Shown here piece by piece: positions 35,929-45,609 of a DNA stretch of 64,000 bases; positions within the stretch are counted from its first letter, which is position 1; each line of letters begins with the position of its first letter. Source of the stretch: Magnetospirillum sp. SS-4 (GTDB taxonomy: Bacteria > Pseudomonadota > Alphaproteobacteria > Rhodospirillales > Magnetospirillaceae); the NCBI RefSeq assembly GCF_902729425.1, contig NZ_LR746530.1, positions 154,166 to 218,165 on the forward strand, read 5' to 3'. The translations under genes were made by a program, and so were the position numbers. The notes below the pieces were generated by a model. That model ran no database searches and was not told the origin of the DNA. It was given only the letters and a program-made list of their open reading frames with translations.

Positions 35929-36642
35929 TCAATCCAGCAGGTTGTAGCGGACGATGCAGTAAAGCGCCCGCACCCCGTCCCTCCAGCCGATCTTCTTGCC
36001 TTCCTCGTAGGTGCGGCCGGAATAGCTGATGCCGACCTCGTAGATGCGAGGACGCGGACGCAGCCGGGCGACCTTGGCGGTGATCTCGGGTTCGAAGCCG
36101 AACCGGTTCTCGACGATGGCGATGCCCTGGATGATCTCGCGGCGGAAGGCCTTGTAGCAGGTTTCCATGTCGGTGAGGTTGAGATCGGTGAACATGTTTG
36201 ACGCCAGCGTCAGCACCTTGTTACCGATGGAATGCCAGAAATACAGCACCCGGCTTTCGTCGCCGCCCTTGAAGCGCGAGCCGAACACCACGTCGGCGCG
36301 GCCGTCCAGGAACGGCTTCAGCAGCTTCGGGTAATCGGCGGGGCTGTATTCCAGGTCGGCGTCCTGCACCAGCACGATGTCGCCGGTGGCCTTGGCGAAG
36401 CCGGTCCTGAGCGCGGCGCCCTTGCCCTGGTTGACGGCGTGGCCGGCGGTGGTGATCTCGGGATGGCGGGCGGCAAGCTCGGCCATCACCTCCACCGAGC
36501 GGTCGCGGGAGGCGTCGTCGACAATGACGATTTCCAGGTCGAGACCGCAGCAATCGGCCGCCAGCACCCGCTCGACGATGGCCGCCAGCGTCTTTTCCTC
36601 GTTATAGCAGGGAATGACGACGGTCAGCTTGGTGGCGGTCAT
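35929..36642 (-). CDS. Glycosyltransferase family 2, DPM1-like
   Basis: This 237-residue soluble GT-A enzyme has 'LTVVIPCYNEEKTLAAIV', 'IVIVDDASRDRSVEVM', 'GKGAALRTGFAKATGDIVLVQDADLEYSPADYP' (blocks GKGAAL and QDADLEYSP) and 'FGSRFKGGDESRVLYFWHSIGN'. It also has 'MTDLNLTDMETCYKAFRREI'-like residues. The pattern is that of polyprenyl-phosphate sugar transferases. No membrane helix is present. The next gene downstream encodes a 37-residue membrane peptide one base away; purH lies upstream with an 18-base gap. Confidence 0.9.
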   Translation of the reverse strand: MTATKLTVVIPCYNEEKTLAAIVERVLAADCCGLDLEIVIVDDASRDRSVEVMAELAARHPEITTAGHAVNQGKGAALRTGFAKATGDIVLVQDADLEYSPADYPKLLKPFLDGRADVVFGSRFKGGDESRVLYFWHSIGNKVLTLASNMFTDLNLTDMETCYKAFRREIIQGIAIVENRFGFEPEITAKVARLRPRPRIYEVGISYSGRTYEEGKKIGWRDGVRALYCIVRYNLLD

Positions 36643-36660
36643 TGGCCCAACTCCCCAGGT

Positions 36661-38241
36661 TCAGTGGCGGAAGTGACGCATGCCGGTGAACACCATGGCA
36701 AGGCCCTTTTCGTCCGCCGCCGCGATCACCTCGGCGTCGCGCATGGAGCCGCCGGGCTGGATTACCGCCGTCGCGCCCGCCGCCGCCGCCGCCAGCAGGC
36801 CGTCGGCGAACGGGAAGAAGGCGTCCGAGGCCACCACCGAGCCGATGGTGGCGGGCTGGGCCAGACCGGCGGCGGTGGCGGCCTCCTGACTTTTCCAGGC
36901 GGCGATGCGCGAGCTGTCCACCCGGCTCATCTGGCCGGCGCCGATGCCGACGGTGGTGCCGTTCTTGACGTAGATGATGGCGTTGGACTTGACGTGCTTG
37001 CAAACGCGGAAGGCGAACAGCAGATCTCGCATCTCCTGCTCGGTGGGCGCGCGTTTGGTCACCACCTTCAGCTCCTGAAGGCTGACGCGGCCGTTGTCCT
37101 TGGTCTGGAACAGATAGCCGCCGGCCACCGGGCGCAGCGTCATGCCGGGCTCATTGGGGTCGGGCATGCCGCCGGTGACCAGCAGGCGCAAATTCTTCTT
37201 GGCGGCGAAGGCGGCCACCGCCGCCTCGTCGGCATCGGGGGCGATCACCACCTCGGTGAACAGCTTGGCGATCTCCTCGGCGGTGGCGCCGTCCAGCTTG
37301 CGGTTGATGGCGACGATGCCGCCGAACGCCGACACCGGGTCGGTGGCCAGCGCCGCCTTGTAGGCGGTGACGATGTCCGTGCCCACCGCGACGCCGCAGG
37401 GATTGGCGTGCTTGATGATGGCGACGGCGGGCTGGTCGAACTCGGCCACCAGCTCGTAGGCGGCGTCGGTGTCGTTGAGGTTGTTGTAGCTGAGCTCCTT
37501 GCCCTGCAATTGCCGGGCGGTGGCGACGCCCGGGCGGTGCTGGCCGTTGACGTAGAAGGCGGCCCGCTGGTGCGGGTTCTCGCCGTAGCGCAGGCTCTGC
37601 TTCAGCTCGCCCGCCACCACCACGCGACGGGGAAAGGTATCGCCCAGTTCGCGGGCGAACCACTGGCTGATGGCGGCATCGTAGGCGCCGGTGCGGGCAT
37701 AGGCGGTGGCGGCCAGACGCTTTCTCAGCGCCAGGGTGGTGGCGCCGCCATTGGCCTCCATCTCGGCCCGGATCACGGCGTAGTCCTCGACGTCCACCAC
37801 CACGGCGACGGCGGCGTGATTCTTGGAGGCGGCGCGGATCATGGCCGGCCCGCCGATGTCGATGTTCTCGACGCATTCGTCATAGCCGGCGCCCTTGGCC
37901 ACCGTCGCCTCGAACGGATAGAGATTCACCACCAGCAGGTCGATGGGGGCGATGCCGTGCTCGGCCATGGCGGCCTCGTGCTCGGCGTTGCCGCGAATGC
38001 CCAGCAGGCCGCCATGCACCTTGGGGTGCAGCGTCTTGACCCGGCCGTCCAGCATCTCGGGAAAACCGGTATGGTCGGCCACTTCGGTCACCGTGATGCC
38101 GGCGTCGCGCATCGCCTTGGCCGAACCGCCGGTGGAGAGGATCTCGACCCCCCGGCCCTCGAGGAAACGGGCGAAATCCAGCAATCCGGTCTTGTCCGAG
38201 ACCGAGATCAGGGCGCGGCGGATGGGTGACGGGTCGGACAT
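36661..38241 (-). CDS. purH: Bifunctional AICAR formyltransferase / IMP cyclohydrolase
   Basis: This 526-residue enzyme performs the last two steps of purine synthesis. The N-terminal IMP cyclohydrolase domain has '[18 protein letters not shown]', '[13 protein letters not shown]' and '[20 protein letters not shown]'. The formyltransferase domain has '[15 protein letters not shown]', '[18 protein letters not shown]' and '[13 protein letters not shown]'. It ends '[17 protein letters not shown]...[11 protein letters not shown]'. The start at 38241 is the family start; the longer frame mirrors wecB. It is divergent from wecB with a 123-base gap, and its last gene partner is the GT2 gene. Confidence 0.96.
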   Translation of the reverse strand: MSDPSPIRRALISVSDKTGLLDFARFLEGRGVEILSTGGSAKAMRDAGITVTEVADHTGFPEMLDGRVKTLHPKVHGGLLGIRGNAEHEAAMAEHGIAPIDLLVVNLYPFEATVAKGAGYDECVENIDIGGPAMIRAASKNHAAVAVVVDVEDYAVIRAEMEANGGATTLALRKRLAATAYARTGAYDAAISQWFARELGDTFPRRVVVAGELKQSLRYGENPHQRAAFYVNGQHRPGVATARQLQGKELSYNNLNDTDAAYELVAEFDQPAVAIIKHANPCGVAVGTDIVTAYKAALATDPVSAFGGIVAINRKLDGATAEEIAKLFTEVVIAPDADEAAVAAFAAKKNLRLLVTGGMPDPNEPGMTLRPVAGGYLFQTKDNGRVSLQELKVVTKRAPTEQEMRDLLFAFRVCKHVKSNAIIYVKNGTTVGIGAGQMSRVDSSRIAAWKSQEAATAAGLAQPATIGSVVASDAFFPFADGLLAAAAAGATAVIQPGGSMRDAEVIAAADEKGLAMVFTGMRHFRH

Positions 38242-38364
38242 GCGAAGGGACCTCCGGCAAGACGGGTTTGCTGGGGGCATATAGCAAATCGCGCCCGGCG
38301 TAAACGCTGGATTCGCCTGATCGCGGCGGCTATATACAACCGGCACCGCAACAGGCTGGAATTC

Positions 38365-39474
38365 ATGGTCAAAGGTCCCAGGACGGTCATCTGCGTGGTC
38401 GGCGCCCGGCCGAATTACATGAAGGCGGCCCCCATCGTGGCGGCGCTGAGGCGTTCGGCCCGGCTGGCGCCGCTGCTGGTCCACACCGGCCAGCACTACG
38501 ACCCCGACATGAACGAACGCTTCTTCGCCGAGCTGGGGATGCCGGCGCCCGATTCCAACCTGGAGGTGGGCTCGGCCAGCCACGCGGTGCAGACCGCCCA
38601 GGTGATGATGCGGTTCGAGCCGGTGCTGGATTCCGCCCCCGATCCCATCGTCCTGGTGGTGGGCGACGTGAACTCCACCATCGCCTGCGCCCTGGTCGCC
38701 GCCAAGAAGGGAATCCCGGTGGTGCATGTGGAAGCCGGGCTGCGCTCCGGCGACCGCGCCATGCCGGAAGAGATCAACCGGGTGCTGACCGACCAGATCT
38801 CGGACCTGCTGTTCACCACCGAGAAAAGCGCCGCCGCCAACCTGGCCGCCGAAGGCATCGCCGCCCAGCGCGTCCATTTCGTCGGCAACGTGATGATCGA
38901 CACCCTGGTGGCCAACCTGCCGCGCGCCATTCCACCGGCCGAGACCCTGGCCACCGCCGGACAGATCCCGGCCGGCCGCTTCGCCCTGTCCACCTTGCAC
39001 CGCCCCGCCAATGTGGATGATCCGGTGGTGCTGGGACGGCTGCTGGACTGCCTCGCCGAGATCGGCGCCGGCCTGCCGGTGGTGCTGCCGCTGCATCCCC
39101 GCACCCGCGCCCGCATCGACGCGGCCGGACTGACCGGCCGGCTGGACGGAACCCGCATCCTGGCGCTGGGACCGCAGGGTTACCTGGCCATGCTGGGGCT
39201 GATGAAGGCGGCGACGCTGGTGCTGACCGATTCCGGCGGCATCCAGGAGGAAACCACCGCCCTGGGCATCCCCTGCCTGACGCTGCGCGACAACACCGAA
39301 CGGCCGTCGACGGTGGAGTTCGGCACCAATACCCTGGTGGGACGCGACCCCGCCCGCATCCTGGCCGCCGCCAGGACGGCGCTCGCCACCGGCGGCAAGG
39401 CCGGCCGCATTCCCGAATTCTGGGACGGCCATGCGGCGGACCGCATCGTCGCCGTGCTCGAAGACAGCTTCTGA
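38365..39474 (+). CDS. wecB: UDP-N-acetylglucosamine 2-epimerase (non-hydrolysing)
   Basis: This 369-residue GT-B-fold enzyme interconverts UDP-GlcNAc and UDP-ManNAc. It has '[18 protein letters not shown]', '[20 protein letters not shown]', '[19 protein letters not shown]', '[23 protein letters not shown]' (block [11 protein letters not shown]) and '[28 protein letters not shown]' (block DSGGIQEE). These hold the catalytic acids and the phosphate-binding loop. A TATATACAA stretch about 30 bases upstream may serve as -10. It precedes gmhA by 9 bases in the same direction. Confidence 0.93.
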   Translation: MVKGPRTVICVVGARPNYMKAAPIVAALRRSARLAPLLVHTGQHYDPDMNERFFAELGMPAPDSNLEVGSASHAVQTAQVMMRFEPVLDSAPDPIVLVVGDVNSTIACALVAAKKGIPVVHVEAGLRSGDRAMPEEINRVLTDQISDLLFTTEKSAAANLAAEGIAAQRVHFVGNVMIDTLVANLPRAIPPAETLATAGQIPAGRFALSTLHRPANVDDPVVLGRLLDCLAEIGAGLPVVLPLHPRTRARIDAAGLTGRLDGTRILALGPQGYLAMLGLMKAATLVLTDSGGIQEETTALGIPCLTLRDNTERPSTVEFGTNTLVGRDPARILAAARTALATGGKAGRIPEFWDGHAADRIVAVLEDSF

Positions 39475-39483
39475 GGATTCCCC

Positions 39484-40104
39484 ATGACCTTTCCCGCCAA
39501 GCAATATTCCAGCATCGCCGCCTATTTTGAAACCTATGCCGAACAGATCGCCCAGGCGCTGGCCTCGGTGCCCAAGAGCGCCCTGGCGGCGGCCGATATC
39601 CTGCTGGGCGACGCCATGGACGCCGACGCCCATGTCTATGCCTGCGGCAACGGCGGTTCGGCCGCCATCTCCAATCATCTGGTCTGCGACCACGTCAAGG
39701 GGATACAGACCGACACGGCGCTGAAGCCCCGGGTGCATTCACTGTCGGCCACCATCGAGATGATCACCGCCATCGCCAACGATCTGGATTACGCCGAGGT
39801 GTTCGCCTATCAGCTGAAGAGTTACGCCCGGCCGGGCGACGTGCTGATCACCATCAGTTCGTCGGGCGATTCGGAAAACGTGGTCCGCGCCATGCAATGG
39901 GCCAAGGACAACGGATTGCGCACCATCGCCATGACCGGCTTCACCGGCGGACGCACCGCCAAGCTGGCCGAGGTCAACCTGCACGTCGCCGCCGACAATT
40001 ACGGAATCGTCGAGGACGTGCACCAGTCGCTGATGCACGTCCTGGCCCAGTTCATCCGCATGCGCCGCATGCCCCGCGACCTGGTGGCGGCCCGGAAATT
40101 CTGA
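39484..40104 (+). CDS. gmhA: SIS-domain sugar-phosphate isomerase, GmhA-like
   Basis: This 206-residue SIS-domain protein has '[32 protein letters not shown]' (block ACGNGGSAA), '[23 protein letters not shown]' and '[17 protein letters not shown]'. GmhA converts sedoheptulose 7-phosphate to D-glycero-D-manno-heptose 7-phosphate, the start of ADP- or GDP-heptose synthesis. The helical C-terminal 'EDxHxxxxH' metal site is present as EDVHQSLMH. It follows wecB closely. No other heptose gene is in the window, so assignment as another sugar isomerase remains possible. Confidence 0.82.
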   Translation: MTFPAKQYSSIAAYFETYAEQIAQALASVPKSALAAADILLGDAMDADAHVYACGNGGSAAISNHLVCDHVKGIQTDTALKPRVHSLSATIEMITAIANDLDYAEVFAYQLKSYARPGDVLITISSSGDSENVVRAMQWAKDNGLRTIAMTGFTGGRTAKLAEVNLHVAADNYGIVEDVHQSLMHVLAQFIRMRRMPRDLVAARKF

Positions 40105-40133
40105 ACACGGGAAATTGAAGGATCGGGAAGGCA

Positions 40134-41780
40134 ATGTCGTTCCTGGCGGATTGGCCCTACTTCTATCCCCTGGTGATCCTGGCCGGAATCGGCTGCCTGG
40201 GCCTTGGCCGGGCATTGCTGCCGGATTCTCCGCCCTGGCGCCAGTTCCTGGCCGGTCTGATCCTGATTTCCGCCGTCAACGCCAGCCTGGCCTGGTTCGC
40301 CCCATTGCTGATGTTGCCGCTGGCCCGCATCGGCATCCTGGCCGGCTGGGTGATCCTCGGCCGCCAGATCGCCGTCGGCGCCCTGACATGGCCGGACCGT
40401 CCAGACAGGCGAACCATCCTTTGTGTCCTGCTGGCGATGGCCCTGGGACTGGCCATCTCGATCCGCTTCGCCTTTCCCTTCATCGTCATGGGTGAAGAGC
40501 CTTATTTCCTGGGACCGCTGGTCGAGTTCTTCCAGGCCGATTATTTCGGACCGGTTCGGGTTCCCAGTCATTATCCCTGGGAGATGACCGCCAACCACAT
40601 CCTGCCGCCGGCGGTTCTGACCACCCTGGCGGCGCTCTTGCCCAGGGGCACCATGCTCCAGGCCATCGAAATCCGCTTCCTGCTATTGTTCCTGGCGTTC
40701 TCGCGCTTCGCCTTCGTGATGATGCGCCGCTCCGACATGACGCCATATGGATCGGCGGCGATCATCGCGGCGGGCCTGCTGGTCTTCCATCGCGAGATCG
40801 ATACCTGCATCAATTATTCCACCTTCCTTTACGTCATCCTGGTGATGGAGGTGGGAATCATCATCTTCCTGGATCGCGACCCTCCCGAGCGTGGCGCCCG
40901 CGACCTTCTGTTCCTGCTGGCGGCCATGGTCGCGGCCAAGACCTCGATCTTCTACCTGCCGGCCCTGGCCTTCCTGTGGGTGGCGGCGAGATTTCCCCGC
41001 CAGGCGCTACAGCCGGTGACCATCCTGGCCGGCCTGGTCACCACCGCCCAGATTCTGACGGTGGCGTCCCGGCCCAAACCGTTTCCCGACGTCAGCATCA
41101 AGCTGACCTTGACCAATCCGCTGGGTGGGCGGCCAGCATTGGATTACTACCCCAATATCGGCGACGCCCTGATCAATCAGGACAACATCCTGGCTCTGCA
41201 TCACCAGCATTATTCACTCGGAATCATCGCCATTCTGGCCCTGGTGACGGTAAAGTGCTGGCTGCTGCCCATTTGGGCCACCGGCCGGTTGATCGCCAGG
41301 GAACCGGAACGCCGCGAGATTCATCGCGTGGCCGAGGTGTTCCTGCTGATCCTGCTGGCCGGCTGGGTGCTGATTCGCCATGATCAGCACGGTATCACCC
41401 ATCAGGTCTGGCTGACCCTGGCCAACGCGCCGCTGTTCCTGGCGGCGATCCTGTCGGTCGCCCTTGCGCCGGGTGGACGGCCGTGGCGAAACGGATTGCT
41501 GGCGGTGGCGGTGGCGATCATGTTGCTGGGTTACCGGCCCTGGAGCTCGGTCAATTCACCGGTCGCCGCCAATATGGGGGGGGTCACTCCCGCCGAATTG
41601 GTGCGGATGAGTCCAGCCGAAGCCAGGATTCGCCGCCCGAACGAATCCGAGGTGGATTATTGCATCCGCTCGCTACTGCACGGCCACCGCCTGATGGCGG
41701 GTGAGGTGTCGCTTTCCTGCGCCGGAACCCTGGGGGTCATGGCGATAAAGCCTCGCCAGGCCGAGGGAGGAAAGCCATGA
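40134..41780 (+). CDS. Multi-spanning membrane protein, unknown
   Basis: This 548-residue protein has about ten to twelve membrane helices ('FYPLVILAGIGCLGLGRALL', 'MLPLARIGILAGWVILG' and many more). An acidic 'IVMGEEPYFLGPLVEFFQ' follows one of the early helices, reminiscent of the GT-C loop, and the C-terminal 90 residues are soluble. I do not recognise the family; a GT-C transferase or polymerase of a glycan is the best guess. Codon use is less GC-biased than that of neighbours. Its stop overlaps the start of the next gene (ATGA), and it follows wecB-gmhA by 29 bases. Confidence 0.65.
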   Translation: MSFLADWPYFYPLVILAGIGCLGLGRALLPDSPPWRQFLAGLILISAVNASLAWFAPLLMLPLARIGILAGWVILGRQIAVGALTWPDRPDRRTILCVLLAMALGLAISIRFAFPFIVMGEEPYFLGPLVEFFQADYFGPVRVPSHYPWEMTANHILPPAVLTTLAALLPRGTMLQAIEIRFLLLFLAFSRFAFVMMRRSDMTPYGSAAIIAAGLLVFHREIDTCINYSTFLYVILVMEVGIIIFLDRDPPERGARDLLFLLAAMVAAKTSIFYLPALAFLWVAARFPRQALQPVTILAGLVTTAQILTVASRPKPFPDVSIKLTLTNPLGGRPALDYYPNIGDALINQDNILALHHQHYSLGIIAILALVTVKCWLLPIWATGRLIAREPERREIHRVAEVFLLILLAGWVLIRHDQHGITHQVWLTLANAPLFLAAILSVALAPGGRPWRNGLLAVAVAIMLLGYRPWSSVNSPVAANMGGVTPAELVRMSPAEARIRRPNESEVDYCIRSLLHGHRLMAGEVSLSCAGTLGVMAIKPRQAEGGKP

Positions 41781-42121
41781 AGTGGCTGATGGAGGGCTTG
41801 CTGCGCCTGGGAGAACGTACCTCGGGGCCGCTGGATGAGTCGGCGTGGCGACGGCGACGCAACCGGACGGCAACGTGGCTGCTGGTGCTGGCCGGAGTGC
41901 TGGCGGTGCAGACCGCCATCCTGCAAAGCCCCGATTACATGATCAATGGGCTCTACCACAACCGTCGCGCCATCAACATCCAGCTCCAAACCATGCCCGA
42001 GGCCAAGCGGGCCAAGCTGCTGGAGCGGCTGTGCCTGGCCGACGGACTGTTCGGGCAAGGCGGCGTCGACCCCTACCAGATCGCCAAGGCAGGGGAATGC
42101 GCTAAGCTTTCGAAGCGATGA
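41777..42121 (+). CDS. Small membrane protein coupled to the preceding gene
   Basis: This 114-residue protein has a basic N-terminal amphipathic stretch (WLMEGLLRLGERTSG, then RRRRNRTATW) and one helix 'TWLLVLAGVLAVQTAILQ'. An outward region of about 60 residues contains two cysteines (LCLADGLFG and GECAKL). It is joined to the large membrane protein by an ATGA overlap and may be its accessory subunit. No known family is recognised. Its 3' end overlaps the convergent methyltransferase gene by 20 bases. Confidence 0.6.
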   Translation: MKWLMEGLLRLGERTSGPLDESAWRRRRNRTATWLLVLAGVLAVQTAILQSPDYMINGLYHNRRAINIQLQTMPEAKRAKLLERLCLADGLFGQGGVDPYQIAKAGECAKLSKR

Positions 42122-43055
42122 TGTACTGAAAGGGCGCCACCGCCGCCGGCAGGATATGGCGGAATAGCATCTCGTCCAGTTTGAATATGGCTCGCGCCAG
42201 ACCGGTATCTTCCCTGATCCAGTACTGGGTGAAATAACCCAGGAAATTAGGATCCTTGAAGGTCGCATCGATCTTGAATCCGGCATCAAGTAACTGGCGG
42301 CGCATACGTGGAAAGATGATGGCCTTTTCACCTTTTTCGATCAGGTCATTACGAACAAAATAATCCTTGACGAAGTTGAATGGATCCAGGGAATCCGTCT
42401 CGATCATCCAGCGCGGTGGATAGTAATAATTGGGTTCGACAATGATCAACTTGCCATCATCCTTGAGATGACGATGGACACGCTCGAACACTGCCGGCCT
42501 GTCATCGATGTGATGCAGCACGTTATTGATATCAACGATGTCGAATTTTTCGCCCAACTCCAGCCGGGTGGCGTCAGCCACCGCCAGCTCCAGCCGTTCG
42601 GTGGGAGCGCCGATACGGCCCAGGATTTTGCGCAGGAAATCGACGCTGCCCTTGCAGATGTCGAAGGCGAACACCCTGTTGCCGTTCAGCAGGAAGGACG
42701 GGACGATATAATTGACGCCGCAGCCGATCTCCAGGACCGCCTTGTCGCGGATCGGGCCGATATGGGGTTCCCACCAGAACTTGCGGGCGATGCCGACCCG
42801 CTTGTTGGCCCAATCCATTTGCCACAGATGGACCCGCTTCAGGACCTCCTGGAACTTGTCGGCGTCATAATCGGCATAGAACCTGTCCAACCGCTCAATG
42901 GCCTGCTTTTCAAAAAAGCTCTCCTTGTCGGTGCAGCCGTCAAATTCGATCATGCCATCGATCAGACTGGCGTGCCCGCCGCCGCAAGGAGAGCAGACAA
43001 GGCGGTCGCCGCTGAGTTCCAGCGGGCTGCGGCATGACGGACACAGATACTTCAC
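42102..43055 (-). CDS. SAM-dependent methyltransferase with N-terminal zinc ribbon
   Basis: This 317-residue protein opens with a Trm112-like zinc ribbon (CPSC near residue 5 and CSPC near 22: 'KYLCPSCRSPLE' and 'RLVCSPCGGGHA'). The class I methyltransferase domain has 'KAVLEIGCGVNYIVPSF', 'FAFDICKGSVDFLRKI' and 'DIVDINNVLHHIDDRPA'. Such fusions are frequent in surface-glycan loci; the substrate is unknown. The GTG at 43055 with GAGGAG seven bases upstream is preferred; an ATG at 43097 would add 14 residues. The 3' half is distinctly lower in GC than the window average, a sign of transfer. Confidence 0.8.
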   Translation of the reverse strand: MKYLCPSCRSPLELSGDRLVCSPCGGGHASLIDGMIEFDGCTDKESFFEKQAIERLDRFYADYDADKFQEVLKRVHLWQMDWANKRVGIARKFWWEPHIGPIRDKAVLEIGCGVNYIVPSFLLNGNRVFAFDICKGSVDFLRKILGRIGAPTERLELAVADATRLELGEKFDIVDINNVLHHIDDRPAVFERVHRHLKDDGKLIIVEPNYYYPPRWMIETDSLDPFNFVKDYFVRNDLIEKGEKAIIFPRMRRQLLDAGFKIDATFKDPNFLGYFTQYWIREDTGLARAIFKLDEMLFRHILPAAVAPFQYIIASKA

Positions 43056-43166
43056 GGCCGAACTCCTCGAGACCCTGTCAGGTGACGGATCTGTCATAGC
43101 AAGCCGGCCGGCCGCCGTCCATATCGCCGCAAACGGACCCTGTCCAGTCTTGGCCGCCGCCGCCCC

Positions 43167-44189
43167 TCAGCGCCAGCCGACCCGGTCGAAGATGCGGACC
43201 GCGTTGGCGTTGTTCTCGCCCAGCATGGCGACGTTGATCTCCTCGCCCTTGAACCGGCCCCACCCGGCCACCAGCGGCGAGACGCTGGCCGAGGGCAGTA
43301 CCGGAAACTCGCTGTTGACCTCGGCGAAGGCCTTCTGGGCCTCGGGACCGGAGAGGAAGGCGATCAGCCGGACCGCCGCGTCCTTGTTCTTGGCCGACGC
43401 GGTCACGCCGGCTCCGGCCACGTTCATGTGGGCGCCGCGACCTTGCTGGTTGGGAAAGAAGATGCCGACCTTGGCGGCGGCGTCGCGTTCCTCGGCCTTG
43501 GCGGAGCTTTGAAGGTTTCCATAGTAATAGGTGTTGGCGATGGCGATGTCGCACTGGCCGGCGGCGACGGCGGTGATCTGGTCGCGGTCGCCGCCCTGGG
43601 GCTTGCGGGCGAAATTGGTGACCACGCCCTTGGCCCAGGCTTCCGCCTTGTCGGGACCGTGAACCGCGATCAGGTTGGCCAGCAGCGACTGATTGTAAGA
43701 CGACGAGGACGAGCGGACGCAGATGCGGCCCTTCCACCTGGGATCGGCCAGGTCCTCGTAGGTGGACAGCTCGGCCGGCTTGACGCGGTCCTTGGCGTAG
43801 AACAGCACCCGGGCGCGGGCCGACAATCCGAACCAATAGCCCTGGGGATCGCGGAAATGAGCGGGAATGTTGCGCTCGATCTCGGCCGAGGCGGTCGGCT
43901 GCAACACGCCGGCGACGCGCGCCTTGTGCAGATGCGCGACGTCGGTGGTGATCAGAACGTCGGCCGGGCTGTTGGCGCCCTCGCTCTTCAGGCGCTCCAG
44001 CAACTGATCCTCGCCCGCCGGCAGCAGGTTGACCTTGATGCCGGTCTTGCTGGTGAATTCGTTCAGGACCGGCTTGATCAGGTGATCCTTGCGGGCCGAA
44101 TAGACGTTGACCTCCTGGGCCGAGGCGAGGCCCGGCCCCAGCAGGGCGGCGGCGAGGGCGAGAGCGGTCAGGCGAAGGGGAGCGTGCAT
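43167..44189 (-). CDS. Iron(III) ABC transporter substrate-binding protein (FbpA/FutA-like)
   Basis: This 340-residue periplasmic protein has a signal peptide (LRLTALALAAALLGPGLASA|QEV) and the FutA-type start 'VNVYSARKDHLIKPVLNEF'. The paired tyrosines of 'IANTYYYGNLQSS' are the typical Fe(III) ligands. 'KAEAWAKGVVTNFARKPQGGDRDQITAVAAGQCDIAI' (blocks NFARKPQGGDRDQI and GQCDIAI) also fits. The start at 44189 (MHAPLRL) is chosen because the signal peptide begins there. Permease and ATPase genes are not adjacent, so it is an orphan binding protein. A TGCAA inverted repeat upstream suggests Fur-type control. Confidence 0.9.
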   Translation of the reverse strand: MHAPLRLTALALAAALLGPGLASAQEVNVYSARKDHLIKPVLNEFTSKTGIKVNLLPAGEDQLLERLKSEGANSPADVLITTDVAHLHKARVAGVLQPTASAEIERNIPAHFRDPQGYWFGLSARARVLFYAKDRVKPAELSTYEDLADPRWKGRICVRSSSSSYNQSLLANLIAVHGPDKAEAWAKGVVTNFARKPQGGDRDQITAVAAGQCDIAIANTYYYGNLQSSAKAEERDAAAKVGIFFPNQQGRGAHMNVAGAGVTASAKNKDAAVRLIAFLSGPEAQKAFAEVNSEFPVLPSASVSPLVAGWGRFKGEEINVAMLGENNANAVRIFDRVGWR

Positions 44190-44212
44190 GGGGCGAATCC
44201 TCGACGGGCGAA

Positions 44213-44227
44213 TGCAAATGAGTTGCA
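44213..44227 (-). promoter_or_regulatory. Candidate Fur/Mur-type operator
   Basis: TGCAA-ATGAG-TTGCA is a perfect five-base inverted repeat, 24 bases upstream of the iron-binding protein start. TGCAA arms are found in iron-responsive Fur/Mur boxes of alphaproteobacteria (recalled, not searched). Its place before an iron gene supports the call. Confidence 0.5.
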
Positions 44228-44359
44228 TGATGCCTTGCGTTGATATCACATTTTCCCGCCGAGTAAAGCCCCCTCGGCGAGGACCCGGCCCCGCTTTGCG
44301 TTCTCGACACTGCGAAAAATACGGGCTACTAGAGAATTCCTTGCGATCAGGAGGCTTCC

Positions 44360-44959
44360 ATGCGCCAGGGCAGCATCGCGCGCAACACCACCGAGACCAG
44401 CATCTCCGTCTCCCTCGACCTCGATGGCGGCGGACGCTATGCGGTCGATACCGGCATCGGCTTTCTCGACCACATGCTGGAGCAGCTGTCGCGCCACTCG
44501 CTGATCGATCTTGAGGTCAAGGCCAAGGGCGATCTTCACATCGACGCCCACCACACCACCGAGGACGTGGGCATCGCCATCGGCCAGGCGGTCAGCCAGG
44601 CGCTGGGCGAGCGCAAGGGCATCCGCCGCTATGGTTCGGCCTACGTCCCCATGGACGAGGCGCTGACCCGCGTCGCCCTGGACCTGTCCAACCGGCCCTA
44701 CCTGATCTGGAAGGTGGCGTTCGGCCGCGACAAGCTGGGCACCATGGACACCGAGCTGTTCAAGGAATGGTTCCAGGCCTTCGCCCAGGCGGCCGGCGCC
44801 ACCCTGCATGTGGAATGCCTGTACGGCGACAACGACCACCATATCGTCGAAAGCTGCTTCAAGGCCCTGGCCCGCGCCCTTCGCGACGCCGTCGAGATCG
44901 ACCCGCGCAAGGCCGACGCGGTTCCCTCCACCAAGGGGACGCTGGGGGGAACCCTGTGA
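44360..44959 (+). CDS. hisB: Imidazoleglycerol-phosphate dehydratase
   Basis: This 199-residue monofunctional HisB makes imidazole-acetol phosphate in histidine synthesis. The manganese sites are '[22 protein letters not shown]' (block DHMLxQxxxH), '[16 protein letters not shown]' and '[19 protein letters not shown]' (block DxHHxxE). Length matches the family. GATCAGGAGG stands before the ATG. It opens hisB-hisH-hisA-hisF-hisE and overlaps hisH by GTGA. Confidence 0.96.
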   Translation: MRQGSIARNTTETSISVSLDLDGGGRYAVDTGIGFLDHMLEQLSRHSLIDLEVKAKGDLHIDAHHTTEDVGIAIGQAVSQALGERKGIRRYGSAYVPMDEALTRVALDLSNRPYLIWKVAFGRDKLGTMDTELFKEWFQAFAQAAGATLHVECLYGDNDHHIVESCFKALARALRDAVEIDPRKADAVPSTKGTLGGTL

Positions 44960-45606
44960 GCGGTCTGGTCGCCATCATCGATTACGGCTCGGGCAATCTG
45001 CGCTCGGCCGCCAAGGCGTTCGAGCGGGTGGTCGCCGAAACCGGCCTCGGCCTGACCGTCGAGGTGACCTCGGACCCGCAGGTGGTCGACACCGCCGAGC
45101 GCATCGTCCTGCCCGGCGTCGGCGCCTTCGCCGATTGCAAGGCCGGGCTGTCGCGCCTGCCCGGCATGGTCGAGACCCTGATCGGCCAGGTGCTGGTGCG
45201 CCGGCGTCCGTTCCTTGGCATCTGCGTCGGCATGCAACTGCTGGCCACCATCGGGCGCGAGCATGGCGAGCATGCCGGGCTGGGCTGGATCAAGGGCGAG
45301 GTGGTGCCGCTGGACGTCGAGGGCCAGGGACTGAAGGTGCCGCACATGGGCTGGAACCAGCTGGAGCCCGACCAGCCGGGCCATCCCCTGCTGGCCGGGC
45401 TTGATTCCGAGGCCCACGCCTATTTCGTCCATTCCTATCGTTTCGTCTGCGCCGACCCGGCCCACCGGATCGCCCATGTGGGCTATGGCGGCGCCATCGC
45501 CGCCATGATCGGCCGCGACAACATCGTCGGCACCCAGTTCCATCCCGAGAAGTCCCAGGCGACGGGACTGCGGGTGATCGCCAATTTCCTGACCTGGACG
45601 CCCTAG
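44956..45606 (+). CDS. hisH: Imidazole glycerol phosphate synthase, glutamine amidotransferase subunit
   Basis: This 216-residue subunit supplies ammonia to HisF. The triad is C90 in '[14 protein letters not shown]', plus His and Glu in '[13 protein letters not shown]'. It begins '[20 protein letters not shown]' at a GTG that overlaps the hisB stop. It is three bases before hisA. Confidence 0.95.
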   Translation: MSGLVAIIDYGSGNLRSAAKAFERVVAETGLGLTVEVTSDPQVVDTAERIVLPGVGAFADCKAGLSRLPGMVETLIGQVLVRRRPFLGICVGMQLLATIGREHGEHAGLGWIKGEVVPLDVEGQGLKVPHMGWNQLEPDQPGHPLLAGLDSEAHAYFVHSYRFVCADPAHRIAHVGYGGAIAAMIGRDNIVGTQFHPEKSQATGLRVIANFLTWTP

Positions 45607-45609
45607 ACA

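Noticed and set aside
38242-39738. Giant purH fusion of 1025 residues
   Set aside because: The extra 499 residues are antisense to wecB and gmhA and have the composition of a shadow frame.
44257-44279. CGCCGAG/CTCGGCG hairpin before hisB as a his attenuator
   Set aside because: No T run and no leader peptide with a run of His codons was found, so attenuation is not supported.
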